Of a DNA stretch of 23,981 bases, positions 6,161-14,923 are shown one piece after another. The position numbers were made by a program, and so were the translations under genes. The notes beneath the pieces are model-generated. The model was not told the DNA's origin. It did no database searches and saw only the letters and a list, made by a program, of their open reading frames with translations. This DNA comes from Limnoraphis robusta CS-951 (lineage in GTDB: Bacteria; Cyanobacteriota; Cyanobacteriia; Cyanobacteriales; Microcoleaceae): contig NZ_LATL02000113.1 in assembly GCF_000972705.2 (NCBI RefSeq), forward strand, positions 1 to 23,981, written 5' to 3'. Positions within the stretch are counted from its first letter, which is position 1. Each line of letters opens with the position of its first letter.

Positions 6161-9100
6161 AATTTGTTGTGTTAATTTCATCATTGTTTCAAACTCAAAG
6201 TCTTGATTTAGTTGTTCTAAGCCAATCGCTAAAGAGGAATATTCAGGGGGAATCTGTTTGATTAACTGTTCGACGGTTTTATGTTGACAAGCGATGGAGG
6301 CTTCATAGAGTTCAACGATCCAGTGATGCGGCATAACCGCGATATTTTCTGAGGTTAGATTTTCCCGAACTAATCTCTGATCATTCGAGAATAAATGGTT
6401 ATCTTGACTGTAGAGATAGACGACTCCTAGATGTTCTGCCATTTTATTAAATAGAGTTGTAATCTCAATCGGTTTACTGATATAATCATCACAGCCAACA
6501 GCTAAAGCGAGTTGGCGATCGCTAACAGATGCTTGAGCCGTTAGAGCAATAATAATCGTAGACTCTAATTCTTGATTATTCTGCTCATGTTCTCGAATTT
6601 TTTGAGTGGTTTCATAGCCATCAACTCCCGGCATTCGTCGATCCATCCAAATGAGATGGGGCTGCCATTGTTGCCAAATTAATAGGCCTTCCTCGCCAGA
6701 TGCAGCTTCTTTTACCTCCAGTCCAACTTGTTCCAATAGCTTGACTAACAGCAATCGATTTTCGGCTTGGTTATCAACAACTAAAATTCGGTAAATAGGT
6801 TGATTCGGGGCGAGTCCTGTGACTTGTTTCTCAGAGTTTTGAGGTTTTACCCGGTCTTTTGTTGTGGTTTGAACTGGAAGGGTAAACGCAAACGTGCTAC
6901 CCTCTCCTAAGCGACTCCTAACCCTAATTTCACCCCCCATTAATTGTACTAATCTCTGACTAATTGTGAGTCCGAGTCCTGTTCCTTCCTGGACTTGGCG
7001 ACCTGCTGAAGCCTGAGTAAACGCCTCAAAAATCTGGTTTAAATCTTCAGGAGAAATACCAACTCCAGTATCTTTTACCTCAAAATTTAAACAGATAAAA
7101 TCGGAGTCAAACGAGTCTTGATTGTCTAAACCCACTCGTAAGATAATAAGGCCTGTTTTTGTAAACTTAATCGCATTGCCAATTAAATTAATTAACACCT
7201 GTTGCAATTTTTGAGCATCTGTAATAATAAATTGCGGTACTTTTGGGAGAATATCTAACTCAACTTGTAATTTCTGATTGCTAACTCGCTGACTAAAGGT
7301 AGCGTGTAAAGATTGCAGCAGATCAAATAGGTCTAAAGCTTGGTTGTCTAAACTCAGTTTTCCGGCTTCTATTTTTGAGAGATCAAGAATTTCATTAATT
7401 AACTTCAGAAGATAGCTTCCACTGTTATGTATAATTTTGATATAGTTCTGATAATCTGGGCTAAGAGTTGTGTCTCGGTTGATCAATTGTGTGAATCCCA
7501 GGATTGCATTTAAAGGCGTGCGAAGTTCATGGCTCATCGTTGCCAAAAAAGCACTTTTAGCATGATTGGCCGCTTCTGCTGCTTCTTTCGCCCGTTGCAG
7601 TTCTTGTTGGGCTTGTTTACGTTCGCTAATATCAACCGAAATAGCCGTCACATTCCAACATTTTCCGACTTCATCCCAACAGGAATTATTCGTTTGCGAA
7701 ATCCAGCGTAAACAGCCATCTTTGTGACGCAAGCGATATTCATAGGTGCCAGAGTGTTGAGCAAAAATATCAGCATATATCTGCGGGTGTACCAGTTGCC
7801 AATCATCGGGATCAATGCAACTCATCCAGAGAAAATTATCCTGAGTTAATTCTTCAGAAGTATAACCCGATAGAATTTCCACTCCGGCTGATACCTGATC
7901 AATTTGCCAAGTTTTATCCTGAAAGACTCGAATACTACTAATAGCAGCCATCGCACTATTGAAAATATTCTTGATCTTGGCTTCAGATTGTTGCAGTGCT
8001 AATTCTAGCTGTTTGCGATCGCTAATATCGCTCAAGACCCCAATCACACAATCTCGATCATCAAGACAGCTAACTCTAGCAAACAGCAACACCGTTTTGA
8101 CTTCACTGGATTTTGTGCGAAACCCGATTTCAAAATTATCAATTCTTCCCTCTTGAAGCAGAGAAGCTCTAAACTGATGTAAATCTACCAAATCAGTCCA
8201 TAACTGCATCTCAACACAGGTCTTGGCGATCGCCTCAGTTCGAGAATAGCCCAGAACCTTAGTAAAACTTTCGTTAATGTCAATGCAGCGTCCTTCTTCT
8301 AGGCTGGCAATCCAAGCAGGTTGGGGGCTATCCCGAAAAATTGTAGCAAACTTCAGTTCCGATTGACGCAGGGCAATTTCCGCTTGTTTGCGATCGCTAA
8401 TATCCTCAACCACTCCATGCCAGGCGATCGCCCCATTACTCCGTCGCTCCGGTTGGGATCTTGCCCGTAACCATTTAAGCTTGCCAGAGGGTGTAATAAT
8501 TCGCCACTCGTAAGAAAACAACTCCAAAGATTCAGCACTGCGAGTCACCGCCGCGATATAACCTGCCACATCATCCGGGTGCATCTGCTCAAGCAGCAAA
8601 TAAGCATTTTCTAGTGCTTGTGCTAGGGTGACTTCATGGATGGTTTCTACGGCAGAACTCGTATACTCGAACCAAAGATGTCCATCGGGTTCCTCAACAA
8701 ACGTATAAATTGAACTGGGGGATTGACGGCTGTATTGTTGTAACCATTGTTCAGTTTTGCGGAGTTGTTCTTCAATCTGTTTGCGATCGCTAATATCCAA
8801 AACAACGCCATGCCATGCAATTTCACCATTGTCGCGTCTTTGGGGTCTAGAATGGGCTTGAATCCACTTGATTTTCCCAGAAGGAGTAATAATCCGCCAT
8901 TCATGTTTGAAGGGTTTATCCGTTTCGACACTTTCTTTTACAGCTTGTTGATAACCCTCTCGATCATCTGGATGAATTTGTTTAAACGTAATGCTGGCAT
9001 CTTGGCGAACTTCTGCGATACTAACCTCGTGAATATCTTCAAAAGCCGGACTTAAATATTGATATTCTACAGGGCCACTGGGATATTCAACAACAGTGTA

Positions 9101-10906
9101 AATAACCCCAGGGGAAGCGGCTGCTAATTGTTGGAATCTTTCTTCACTTTGGCGTAAGGCTTGTTCAACTTGTTCGCGTTCACGAAGTGCCGCTTGCTGT
9201 TCGGTAATATCTCGAATAATCACAATCACAGCATTTTGTCCTTGCAGGTTGCAGACTTTTGCCGATAGCAGCACAATCTTTATCTCGCCCCTGCTTGTGG
9301 GAGTTGTAATCTCAAGATTATCAACATAGCCTTGGGTTTCCAACAGGTATTTAAACCGCCCCCGTTCCTCCGAATTCACCCATAAACCCACTTCTAAAGC
9401 CGTTCGCCCAATCATTTCCTCACGGGAATAGCCATAAAACTCAACCATCCGATTATTGACTTCTAACAGCCGTCCTTCTGTTAGATTGGTAATGGCGATC
9501 GGGTCGGGAATAATACGAAAAATAGTTGTAAATTTTTCTTCTGATTCTTCTAAAGCATTCTCAAGCCGATCAAAAGATTGTTGGAGTTTATCGGCCATCT
9601 TGTTAAAAGACTGCGCCAATGCTTTCACTTCAGCAATTGGGCTATCAGCAGGCAATCGCTGGGTCAAATTTCCCGATGCGAGTTCCTGACTAACTCGGTT
9701 GACTCGAGTGATGCGAAACATAAATCGATTCGCCGTGATCAGTCCTGATGCGATCGCTAATCCCAACGCCAGCAAGCAGAGTACAATCGTGGTGTCGATA
9801 TTTTGGTGAATTTCTGCCATCAAATCCGACTCAGGAATCACCGTCACAATTAGCCAATCCAACCCGTATTGATCTTGATAGGGGGAAATGTTTAGAAAGT
9901 AGCGCTCGCCACGCTTTTGAAAATTTAAGGCTTGAGGCGATTGTAGCGTTGCTAAATTCTCAAATTTTGCCAAGAGATACTCATAGGAATCTTGAATTAC
10001 AGAATTAGGAATTTGTGAGGGGAATTGGCGCTGAAATACTATCGTTCCCGGTTCAGCAGTTCCACTCAAGTCAGGTTTGCCGGATACAGAATAAGGCACT
10101 TCTTCCATTGAGTGAGCAATCAATAAACCGTTGCGTTCAATAATATAAACCTCTCCCGATTTTCCAATCTCTACATTACGGAGAAAGTCACTCAATTGAT
10201 TCAGGCTAATATTAACAGCAAAAACCCCTAATAATTGGCGTGATTTGTCATATAAAGGATCGTAAGCATTGAGCGCGAGGAGATTCGTACTCCCGATTTG
10301 AAAAGGGGGAGTCCAACCCGGTTTTCCCGTTTCAACGGCTTGACGATACCAGGGGCGATCGCGTACATCAATATTTTGGAGTGTTTCTACAGGGCGCATC
10401 AATTCCCCAGCTTCATTAATACTATAAATCTGGAGAGTCGCAGGATTCGATAGCGTAGAAAAAGAGGCTTCAAAGGGCAATTCTTCCGGTTGTAGCTTGG
10501 TTGTTACCCCATAATCTCTCGGACTGACGCGATGACTGACCCGAAAATCACCTTGAGGAGTTCCAAACAAAAGCGTTGTCAGATCTTCTGTGTGTTGATG
10601 TTGTAGAATCAAATAGCGATGCAGTTGATCGAGGTTTTGTAGGTTTATAGCCCCGGATTGAATTGCTGCGATTTGGCGTTGATTGAACTCGTGAGCATTC
10701 TGCAAATAGTGATCGAGTTTTTGACTCACTTGCTGTCCGACATTTTTGATCAGTTGATGAGCGAGTTTCTCAACCGCCTGTCGCCCACTCCGGTAAGACA
10801 GATACCCCACTAATGTTACCGCTCCGACGGTGTGCAGCACAAAGGGAACGACTAACACCCACCGCAAGGAGATATTATTCTGAAAACAGGGCTGTTTGAA
10901 TCTCAT
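6134..10906 (-). CDS. Hybrid sensor histidine kinase: Cache, HAMP, five PAS, HisKA, HATPase, REC
   Basis: This 1590-residue inner-membrane sensor has TM1 at about 14-36, a periplasmic double-Cache-like region at about 45-365 (motif RDRPWYRQAVETGKPGWT), and TM2 at about 373-392. HAMP follows at about 394-446, then five PAS/PAC modules at about 455-570, 590-710, 720-840, 850-965 and 975-1095. The kinase core has H126-type phospho-acceptor H1126 in MSHELRTPLNA, N box N1244 in NLIGNAIKFTK, and G boxes DTGVGI (1279) and GTGLGLTI (1308). The receiver has D1422 in WMDRRMPG and K1478 in SKPIE. The last 90 residues form a helical tail that I cannot name. The start ATG at 10906 has a GGAG six bases upstream. 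It follows the REC-GGDEF gene by 32 bp in the same direction, so they probably form one signalling operon. The ligand is not predictable. Confidence 0.95.
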
Positions 10907-10917
10907 TCAAGCTCCAC

Positions 10918-10951
10918 GTTATCGCTTTTCGGGTGAAGTTATCGCTTTTCG
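10918..10951 (-). repeat. Two 14-bp direct repeats spanning the regulator stop codon
   Basis: GTTATCGCTTTTCG occurs at 10918-10931 and 10938-10951 (plus strand), a 20-bp period. Read on the minus strand, the first copy encodes the last codons (EKR and stop) of the REC-GGDEF gene. The second repeats them in the gap just before the kinase ribosome-binding site. Confidence 0.8.
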
Positions 10952-11928
10952 AGGGTTTGCACACAAACTCGATTTCGTCCCTCGTCTTTGGCTTTGTAGA
11001 GAGCCTGATCTGCTATTTTAACTAAAGTTTCTACTGATTCACTTGGAGACGGAATCAAACTCGAAACCCCTAAACTGAGGGTAACGTGTTGACGGGCAGG
11101 CTGCGGTTCATCGATAATTCTCAGTTGCTCCACTGCCAAGCGGACTGCTTCTGCCAGTTGAGTCGCTCCTGTGAGGTCTGTGTTGGGTAGCAGTATAATA
11201 AACTCCTCTCCCCCATAGCGGGCAACTAGATCGGAGGGTCGCTTAATCGTTTTTTTGAGGGTCTGGGCGACTTGTTGAAGGCAGCGATCGCCTGCCAGAT
11301 GACCACATAAATCATTATATTGCTTAAAATAGTCGATATCTGCCAAAATTAAGGACAAGGGTATTTGTTCTCTCAGCGATCGCTTCCACTCTTGAGTTAG
11401 GTACTGATCAAAATGACGACGATTGGCAATTTGGGTCAGTCCATCTAATATAACCAAACGTTGAAGTTCATTGTTTGCTCGTTCTAAAGCTTCAATTAAT
11501 GCTTGGCGTTGTTGTTGTAAACTGCGAATTGTCAATTGATGGTTAATTCTCACTAATACTTCTTCAAATTGAAACGGTTTGGTAATATAATCTGCTCCAC
11601 CCACTTGAAAGGCTTTCACTTTGTCGAGAGGTTCATCCAACGCACTTAAGAAAATGACAGGGATTTCACAGGTTTGAGCATTGGCTTTTAAGCGTTGACA
11701 AACATCAAATCCATTCATTTCGGGCATCCGTATATCCAACAAGATCAAATCCGGGGGATCTGCCTGCACCGCCAGCAGTGCCATCGCACCACTTTTAACA
11801 CAACGCACGTCATAGCCTGCTTCGGTTAGAGCATTAAATAAGATGTGGAGATTACCAGGAGTATCATCAACCACAAGAATGGCTCCTGATCGGGATTCTG
11901 AAAGGGCGCTCGATGAATCAAAGTCCAT
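10939..11928 (-). CDS. Response regulator with diguanylate cyclase output (REC-GGDEF)
   Basis: From the ATG at 11928 the protein has 329 residues. An N-terminal receiver domain (ILVVDDTPGN, phosphorylation site in LILLDIRMPEMNG, Lys in ITKPF) is joined by a coiled-coil segment rich in Gln/Glu/Arg to a GGDEF domain. The active site reads YGGEEF, a functional variant, in ARYGGEEFIILL, and substrate-binding DIDYFKQYND is intact, so synthesis of c-di-GMP from two GTP is expected. No clear RxxD inhibitory site was seen five residues before the motif. The frame is open to a GTG at 12027, but its first 33 codons run through a repeat-derived insert. An extended -10 box just before the internal ATG at 11955 points to a start at 11946 or 11928. 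The gene precedes the hybrid kinase by 32 bp, its likely phosphodonor. Confidence 0.9.
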   Translation of the reverse strand: MDFDSSSALSESRSGAILVVDDTPGNLHILFNALTEAGYDVRCVKSGAMALLAVQADPPDLILLDIRMPEMNGFDVCQRLKANAQTCEIPVIFLSALDEPLDKVKAFQVGGADYITKPFQFEEVLVRINHQLTIRSLQQQRQALIEALERANNELQRLVILDGLTQIANRRHFDQYLTQEWKRSLREQIPLSLILADIDYFKQYNDLCGHLAGDRCLQQVAQTLKKTIKRPSDLVARYGGEEFIILLPNTDLTGATQLAEAVRLAVEQLRIIDEPQPARQHVTLSLGVSSLIPSPSESVETLVKIADQALYKAKDEGRNRVCVQTLEKR

Positions 11929-11955
11929 CTTGTCTTCAAGCTGCATGAAAGGCAT

Positions 11956-11964
11956 AATATAGCA
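11956..11964 (-). promoter_or_regulatory. Extended -10 element (TGCTATATT) before the REC-GGDEF gene
   Basis: On the minus strand TGC directly precedes TATATT, an extended -10 form that can work without a good -35. Transcription would start near 11949, so the usable start codons are 11946 or, with a short leader, 11928. Confidence 0.4.
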
Positions 11965-11969
11965 GAAAT

Positions 11970-12049
11970 CAGGAGACACCCTTCGGGTTCGGCAGTTGCT
12001 CTTCGACGGAAACCGCCAAGTCCGCACTGCCTCACCGAGACAGGAGACA
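11970..12049. repeat. 62-bp insert bounded by 9-bp direct repeats (CAGGAGACA)
   Basis: CAGGAGACA is present at 11970-11978 and 12041-12049 and flanks 62 bases (11979-12040), as a target-site duplication would. The insert is GC-rich with short inverted segments. It resembles a dispersed intergenic repeat I recall from large filamentous cyanobacterial genomes; that resemblance is from memory. Confidence 0.55.
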
Positions 12050-12103
12050 GAATTGAAACCTTTATCATAAAAGGATTTGACAGAAAAACAGTGTCCTAAT
12101 CAA

Positions 12104-12161
12104 CTCTTTCTTCTTCTTGATTTCCTCGCTCCTCCTGACTCCTGACTCCTGACTCCTCTGT
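12104..12161. repeat. 58-bp direct repeat, copy B, with CTGACTC heptamers
   Basis: Same length and orientation as copy A at 6069-6126. The first 24 and last 27 bases are identical, and the four mismatches fall in the 7 bases between them. The two copies bracket the REC-GGDEF and hybrid kinase genes. Confidence 0.85.
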
Positions 12162-12201
12162 GGACTACAGCGATCGCATACTGCAATAACTGTTTCTTGT
12201 T

Positions 12202-12219
12202 TCCTGCCAGATGACAGGA
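12202..12219 (-). terminator. Small hairpin after rsgA
   Basis: TCCTGCC and GACAGGA pair over 7 bp (one G-T) with loop AGAT, 13 bases past the rsgA stop on the minus strand. No T-run follows, so it may only protect the 3' end of the operon transcript. Confidence 0.3.
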
Positions 12220-12231
12220 GTGGATTAAAGA

Positions 12232-13401
12232 TCAAATATCTTCCATTTCTTCACACAAATCTTGTAAAGTTTGATGCTGAAATCGTCGAGAAGATCGGCG
12301 ATATTTCTTACTTTCTAACTTCGGTTCGTCTTGTTGCTTTCCACCGGATTTCGTTTTAGATTTAAAACTTGATTCTGCATCCGGTTGTTGTTGCAATACT
12401 TCTTGACGTTTGATCGCTTCTTCTAAAAAATCGAGATAAATGGGATAACGTTCCCAATCTCCTTTAACAATACAATTGGGTTCGTCTCGATGTAAACAAT
12501 CACTAAATTGACAGTTTCCTGTGGCTAATCTTTCTCTCGCTTCTGGAAAATAATAGGCTAATTCTTGCGCTTCACAGTCTAATAGCGGTTGATTAAAACC
12601 CGGAGTATCAGCTAACAATCCTTTTGAGGGAAGTTCAAATAATTCAACGTGTCGCGTGGTATGTCTTCCTCGTCCTAACTTTCCTGAAACCGCCCCAACT
12701 CGCAGATCAATATCAGGAATTAATAAGTTAATTAAGCTCGATTTTCCCACTCCAGATGGGCCACAAATTACCGTTATTTTTTCTTTTAGCTGATGAATTA
12801 AAGAATGATAAACAACTAATTTCAGGTCAGAAATTGCATAGGTTTTGACCTGTTTATCCTCATCTAACATAAATTCCAACCCTTGATTAACACTAATAAA
12901 AAAAGGCTGATAACCCCAACTTGAAAGACGTTCACGCCAGTCTTGCAACTGTTCAGTGCTGACTAAATCACATTTATTTAAACACAAACAAACTTCTAAA
13001 CCTGTTGATTCCGCTTTCACTAAAAACCGAGTCAACGCTTGCGGATCGAGATCCGGTTCTGCAACCGCAAACACGAGTAAAATTTGGTCAGCATTGGCAA
13101 TGGGAGGACGAGTCAGTTCCGTTTGACGGGGAAGCACCTCTGCGATCGCCCCTCGCCCCCCTGTCCAGTCCGCTTCTTCAACAATCACGCGATCGCCAAC
13201 CATCACCTTCTGACCAATTTTTTTTAGGCGAGTGCGGCGAGTACAGAGTAACAAAGAATCCGTTAACCCCTGCGCCTCCGGTAAGCTGAAAGAAACGGGG
13301 GCTAACTGCACCTGATAGAAGTTCGCCTGAACAGCAACCACAGTCCCCATCACGGGATGAGTGTCTGGGTTGACAGTAGAATTCGCCTCCCCTAAACTCA
13401 T
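12232..13401 (-). CDS. rsgA: Ribosome small-subunit-dependent GTPase A
   Basis: RsgA (YjeQ/EngC) is a circularly permuted GTPase that acts late in 30S ribosome assembly. In its 389 residues an OB-fold region (about 18-95) is followed by the permuted G motifs in the order G4 (NKCD, 142-145), G1/P-loop (GPSGVGKS, 214-221), G2 (RHTTRH, 246-251) and G3 (DTPG, 265-268). The C-terminal zinc knuckle has C297, C302, H304 and C310. The tail after about 335 is Lys/Gln-rich and longer than in many relatives, ending in a basic patch and an acidic tip (CEEMEDI). The ATG at 13401 overlaps the stop of the upstream TusA-family gene in an ATGA arrangement, so translation is probably coupled. A start at residue 18 (MGTVVAVQANF) is also possible. 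Confidence 0.95.
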   Translation of the reverse strand: MSLGEANSTVNPDTHPVMGTVVAVQANFYQVQLAPVSFSLPEAQGLTDSLLLCTRRTRLKKIGQKVMVGDRVIVEEADWTGGRGAIAEVLPRQTELTRPPIANADQILLVFAVAEPDLDPQALTRFLVKAESTGLEVCLCLNKCDLVSTEQLQDWRERLSSWGYQPFFISVNQGLEFMLDEDKQVKTYAISDLKLVVYHSLIHQLKEKITVICGPSGVGKSSLINLLIPDIDLRVGAVSGKLGRGRHTTRHVELFELPSKGLLADTPGFNQPLLDCEAQELAYYFPEARERLATGNCQFSDCLHRDEPNCIVKGDWERYPIYLDFLEEAIKRQEVLQQQPDAESSFKSKTKSGGKQQDEPKLESKKYRRSSRRFQHQTLQDLCEEMEDI

Positions 13402-13655
13402 GCTTGAGTCAGAGGGCGTCGAACTTGAACGGCAAAGAAACCGGAACGATCTTCGATCTGTTCGATCTGGTAGCCTTCCATCGTCAAGCTATCAGGAACT
13501 TGTTCAATCGGTTCACCCGAGTCTAGCCAAACCTCTAATAGCGAACCGGGAGGCATTTGTTCTAATTTCAATTTAGTTCTAACGAAATTGAGCGGGCAAG
13601 GAGTGCCTCGCAAGTCCATTTGAGCATCGGGTTTAGAAGTGGTGGAATGGGTCAT
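13398..13655 (-). CDS. TusA/SirA-family sulfur-carrier-like protein
   Basis: This 85-residue protein has the TusA fold signature: MDLRGTPCPLNFVRTKL near the N-terminus with the conserved C20-P21, and a C-terminal strand FFAVQVRRP. TusA proteins carry a persulfide on that cysteine, for tRNA thiolation or other sulfur relays. The classical CPxP is CPLN here: the cysteine is kept but the second proline is Asn, so a role in tRNA thiolation is not assured. It lies 28 bp downstream of dnaJ and overlaps rsgA by 4 bp, which places it inside the chaperone transcription unit. Confidence 0.88.
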   Translation of the reverse strand: MTHSTTSKPDAQMDLRGTPCPLNFVRTKLKLEQMPPGSLLEVWLDSGEPIEQVPDSLTMEGYQIEQIEDRSGFFAVQVRRPLTQA

Positions 13656-13683
13656 AAGTTATGGAAAAAAGAGTTTGATCCCG

Positions 13684-14814
13684 TTATTTTTGATGAAACA
13701 AACTGCCTAGAAATCCTTCTAAGCCGCCTTTTCCCGTGCGTTCACCGTGTATTTTCGCCAGTTCCTCTAAAAGTTCTCGTTCTTTAGCCGTCACCCGAGT
13801 CGGAATTTCAACGGATACCGTGAGTAAATGATCGCCTCGACTCACCGGATTTCCTAAACGCGGAACCCCTTGATTTTCCAGAGTTAGGACAGTTCCCGGC
13901 TGAGTTCCGGCGGGAATTTTGACAGTCGTCGGCCCGTCAACGGTTTCAACTTCTAAGTTACAGCCTAAAATTGCCTGTAAGTAACTTATTTTCACATCTG
14001 AGAGGATGTTAATCCCATCTCGTTTAAAGTGAGAATCGGCTGACACCGACAAAAAGACATATAAATCTCCAGGAGGGCCTCCCCGCTTGCCTGCGTCTCC
14101 TTCATTGGCGACTCGTAGGCGGGTACCGTTATCAACCCCACCGGGTACATTAATTTTGAGTTTCTTGGTAACTTCCTTAAGACCCTGACCCGCACAACTG
14201 GTACATTTATCTTCGATCACCTGACCGGAACCATTACAAGTCGGACAAACCGAAACTTGAGTAAAACTGCCAAAAGGAGTCCGAGTTGCCCGTCGCACTT
14301 GACCACTACCGCCACAGGTTGAACAGGTTTGAGGTCGAGTTCCCGGTTTAGCGCCGCTGCCGTTGCAGGTTTCGCAGGTTTCCAGATGTTTGATGCGGAT
14401 TTCTTTTTCGCCGCCGAAGATCGCCTCTTTAAAGTCAAGGGGCAAGTCTAGCCGCAAATCATCCCCTCTAGCCGGACCCGTTCGCCGTCTGCCTTGAGGG
14501 CTACCTGCGCCCCCTGCAAACCCACTGAAAAAGCTTTCAAAGATATCGGCAAAACTGTCGCTGAAGTCTTGGTTATAGCCTGCTCCAGCTCCTCCGGCAA
14601 TTCCTGCTTCACCAAAACGGTCATAACGCGCTCGCAGTTCCGGTTCAGAAAGCACTTCATAAGCGCGATTAATTTCTTTAAAGCGTTCTTCTGATCCCGG
14701 TTCTTGATTGACATCGGGGTGATATTTGCGAGCTAGCCGACGGTAAGCACGCTTAATTTCCTCTTTGTCTGCGTCGCGAGCAACACCAAGTGTTTCATAA
14801 TAATCGGCTGCCAT
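13684..14814 (-). CDS. dnaJ: Molecular chaperone DnaJ (Hsp40, type I)
   Basis: The 376-residue protein has the full type I layout. The J domain (residues 1-70, HPD at 32-34 in KYHPDVNQ) stimulates DnaK ATPase. A Gly/Phe-rich region (about 70-115) includes [19 protein letters not shown]. Four CxxCxGxG zinc-binding repeats follow (C147/C150, C164/C167, C190/C193, C204/C207), then two beta-barrel substrate-binding domains and a C-terminal dimerisation segment. All key residues are present and the length is normal. It follows dnaK by about 110 bp and is followed by the TusA-family gene after 28 bp, so the chaperone cluster is probably transcribed in the order grpE, dnaK, dnaJ. Confidence 0.97.
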   Translation of the reverse strand: MAADYYETLGVARDADKEEIKRAYRRLARKYHPDVNQEPGSEERFKEINRAYEVLSEPELRARYDRFGEAGIAGGAGAGYNQDFSDSFADIFESFFSGFAGGAGSPQGRRRTGPARGDDLRLDLPLDFKEAIFGGEKEIRIKHLETCETCNGSGAKPGTRPQTCSTCGGSGQVRRATRTPFGSFTQVSVCPTCNGSGQVIEDKCTSCAGQGLKEVTKKLKINVPGGVDNGTRLRVANEGDAGKRGGPPGDLYVFLSVSADSHFKRDGINILSDVKISYLQAILGCNLEVETVDGPTTVKIPAGTQPGTVLTLENQGVPRLGNPVSRGDHLLTVSVEIPTRVTAKERELLEELAKIHGERTGKGGLEGFLGSLFHQK

Positions 14815-14923
14815 AGAACTCTATTGGTGAAATCTAAATCACAATAACTACACAACAACGGTCGGGAATTACTCTAGAGTGAAGTGTTGAACTCATTACA
14901 AGCCCAAACTCCCCAACTCCAGA

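Larger units (their letters stand above)
11929..12231. other. Repeat-rich gap between rsgA and the REC-GGDEF gene
   Basis: If the regulator starts at 11928, this gap of about 300 bases contains no gene. It holds the extended -10 box, the 62-bp insert with its 9-bp direct repeats, 58-bp repeat copy B, a HIP1 octamer at about 12170 and a short hairpin after rsgA (12202-12219). Confidence 0.7.

Noticed and set aside
11929..12027. GTG start for the REC-GGDEF gene
   Set aside because: The 33 added codons run through the 62-bp repeat insert, and an extended -10 box lies within them.
12077..12100. Perfect -35 box TTGACA on the plus strand
   Set aside because: No -10 box at a suitable distance and no plus-strand gene downstream.
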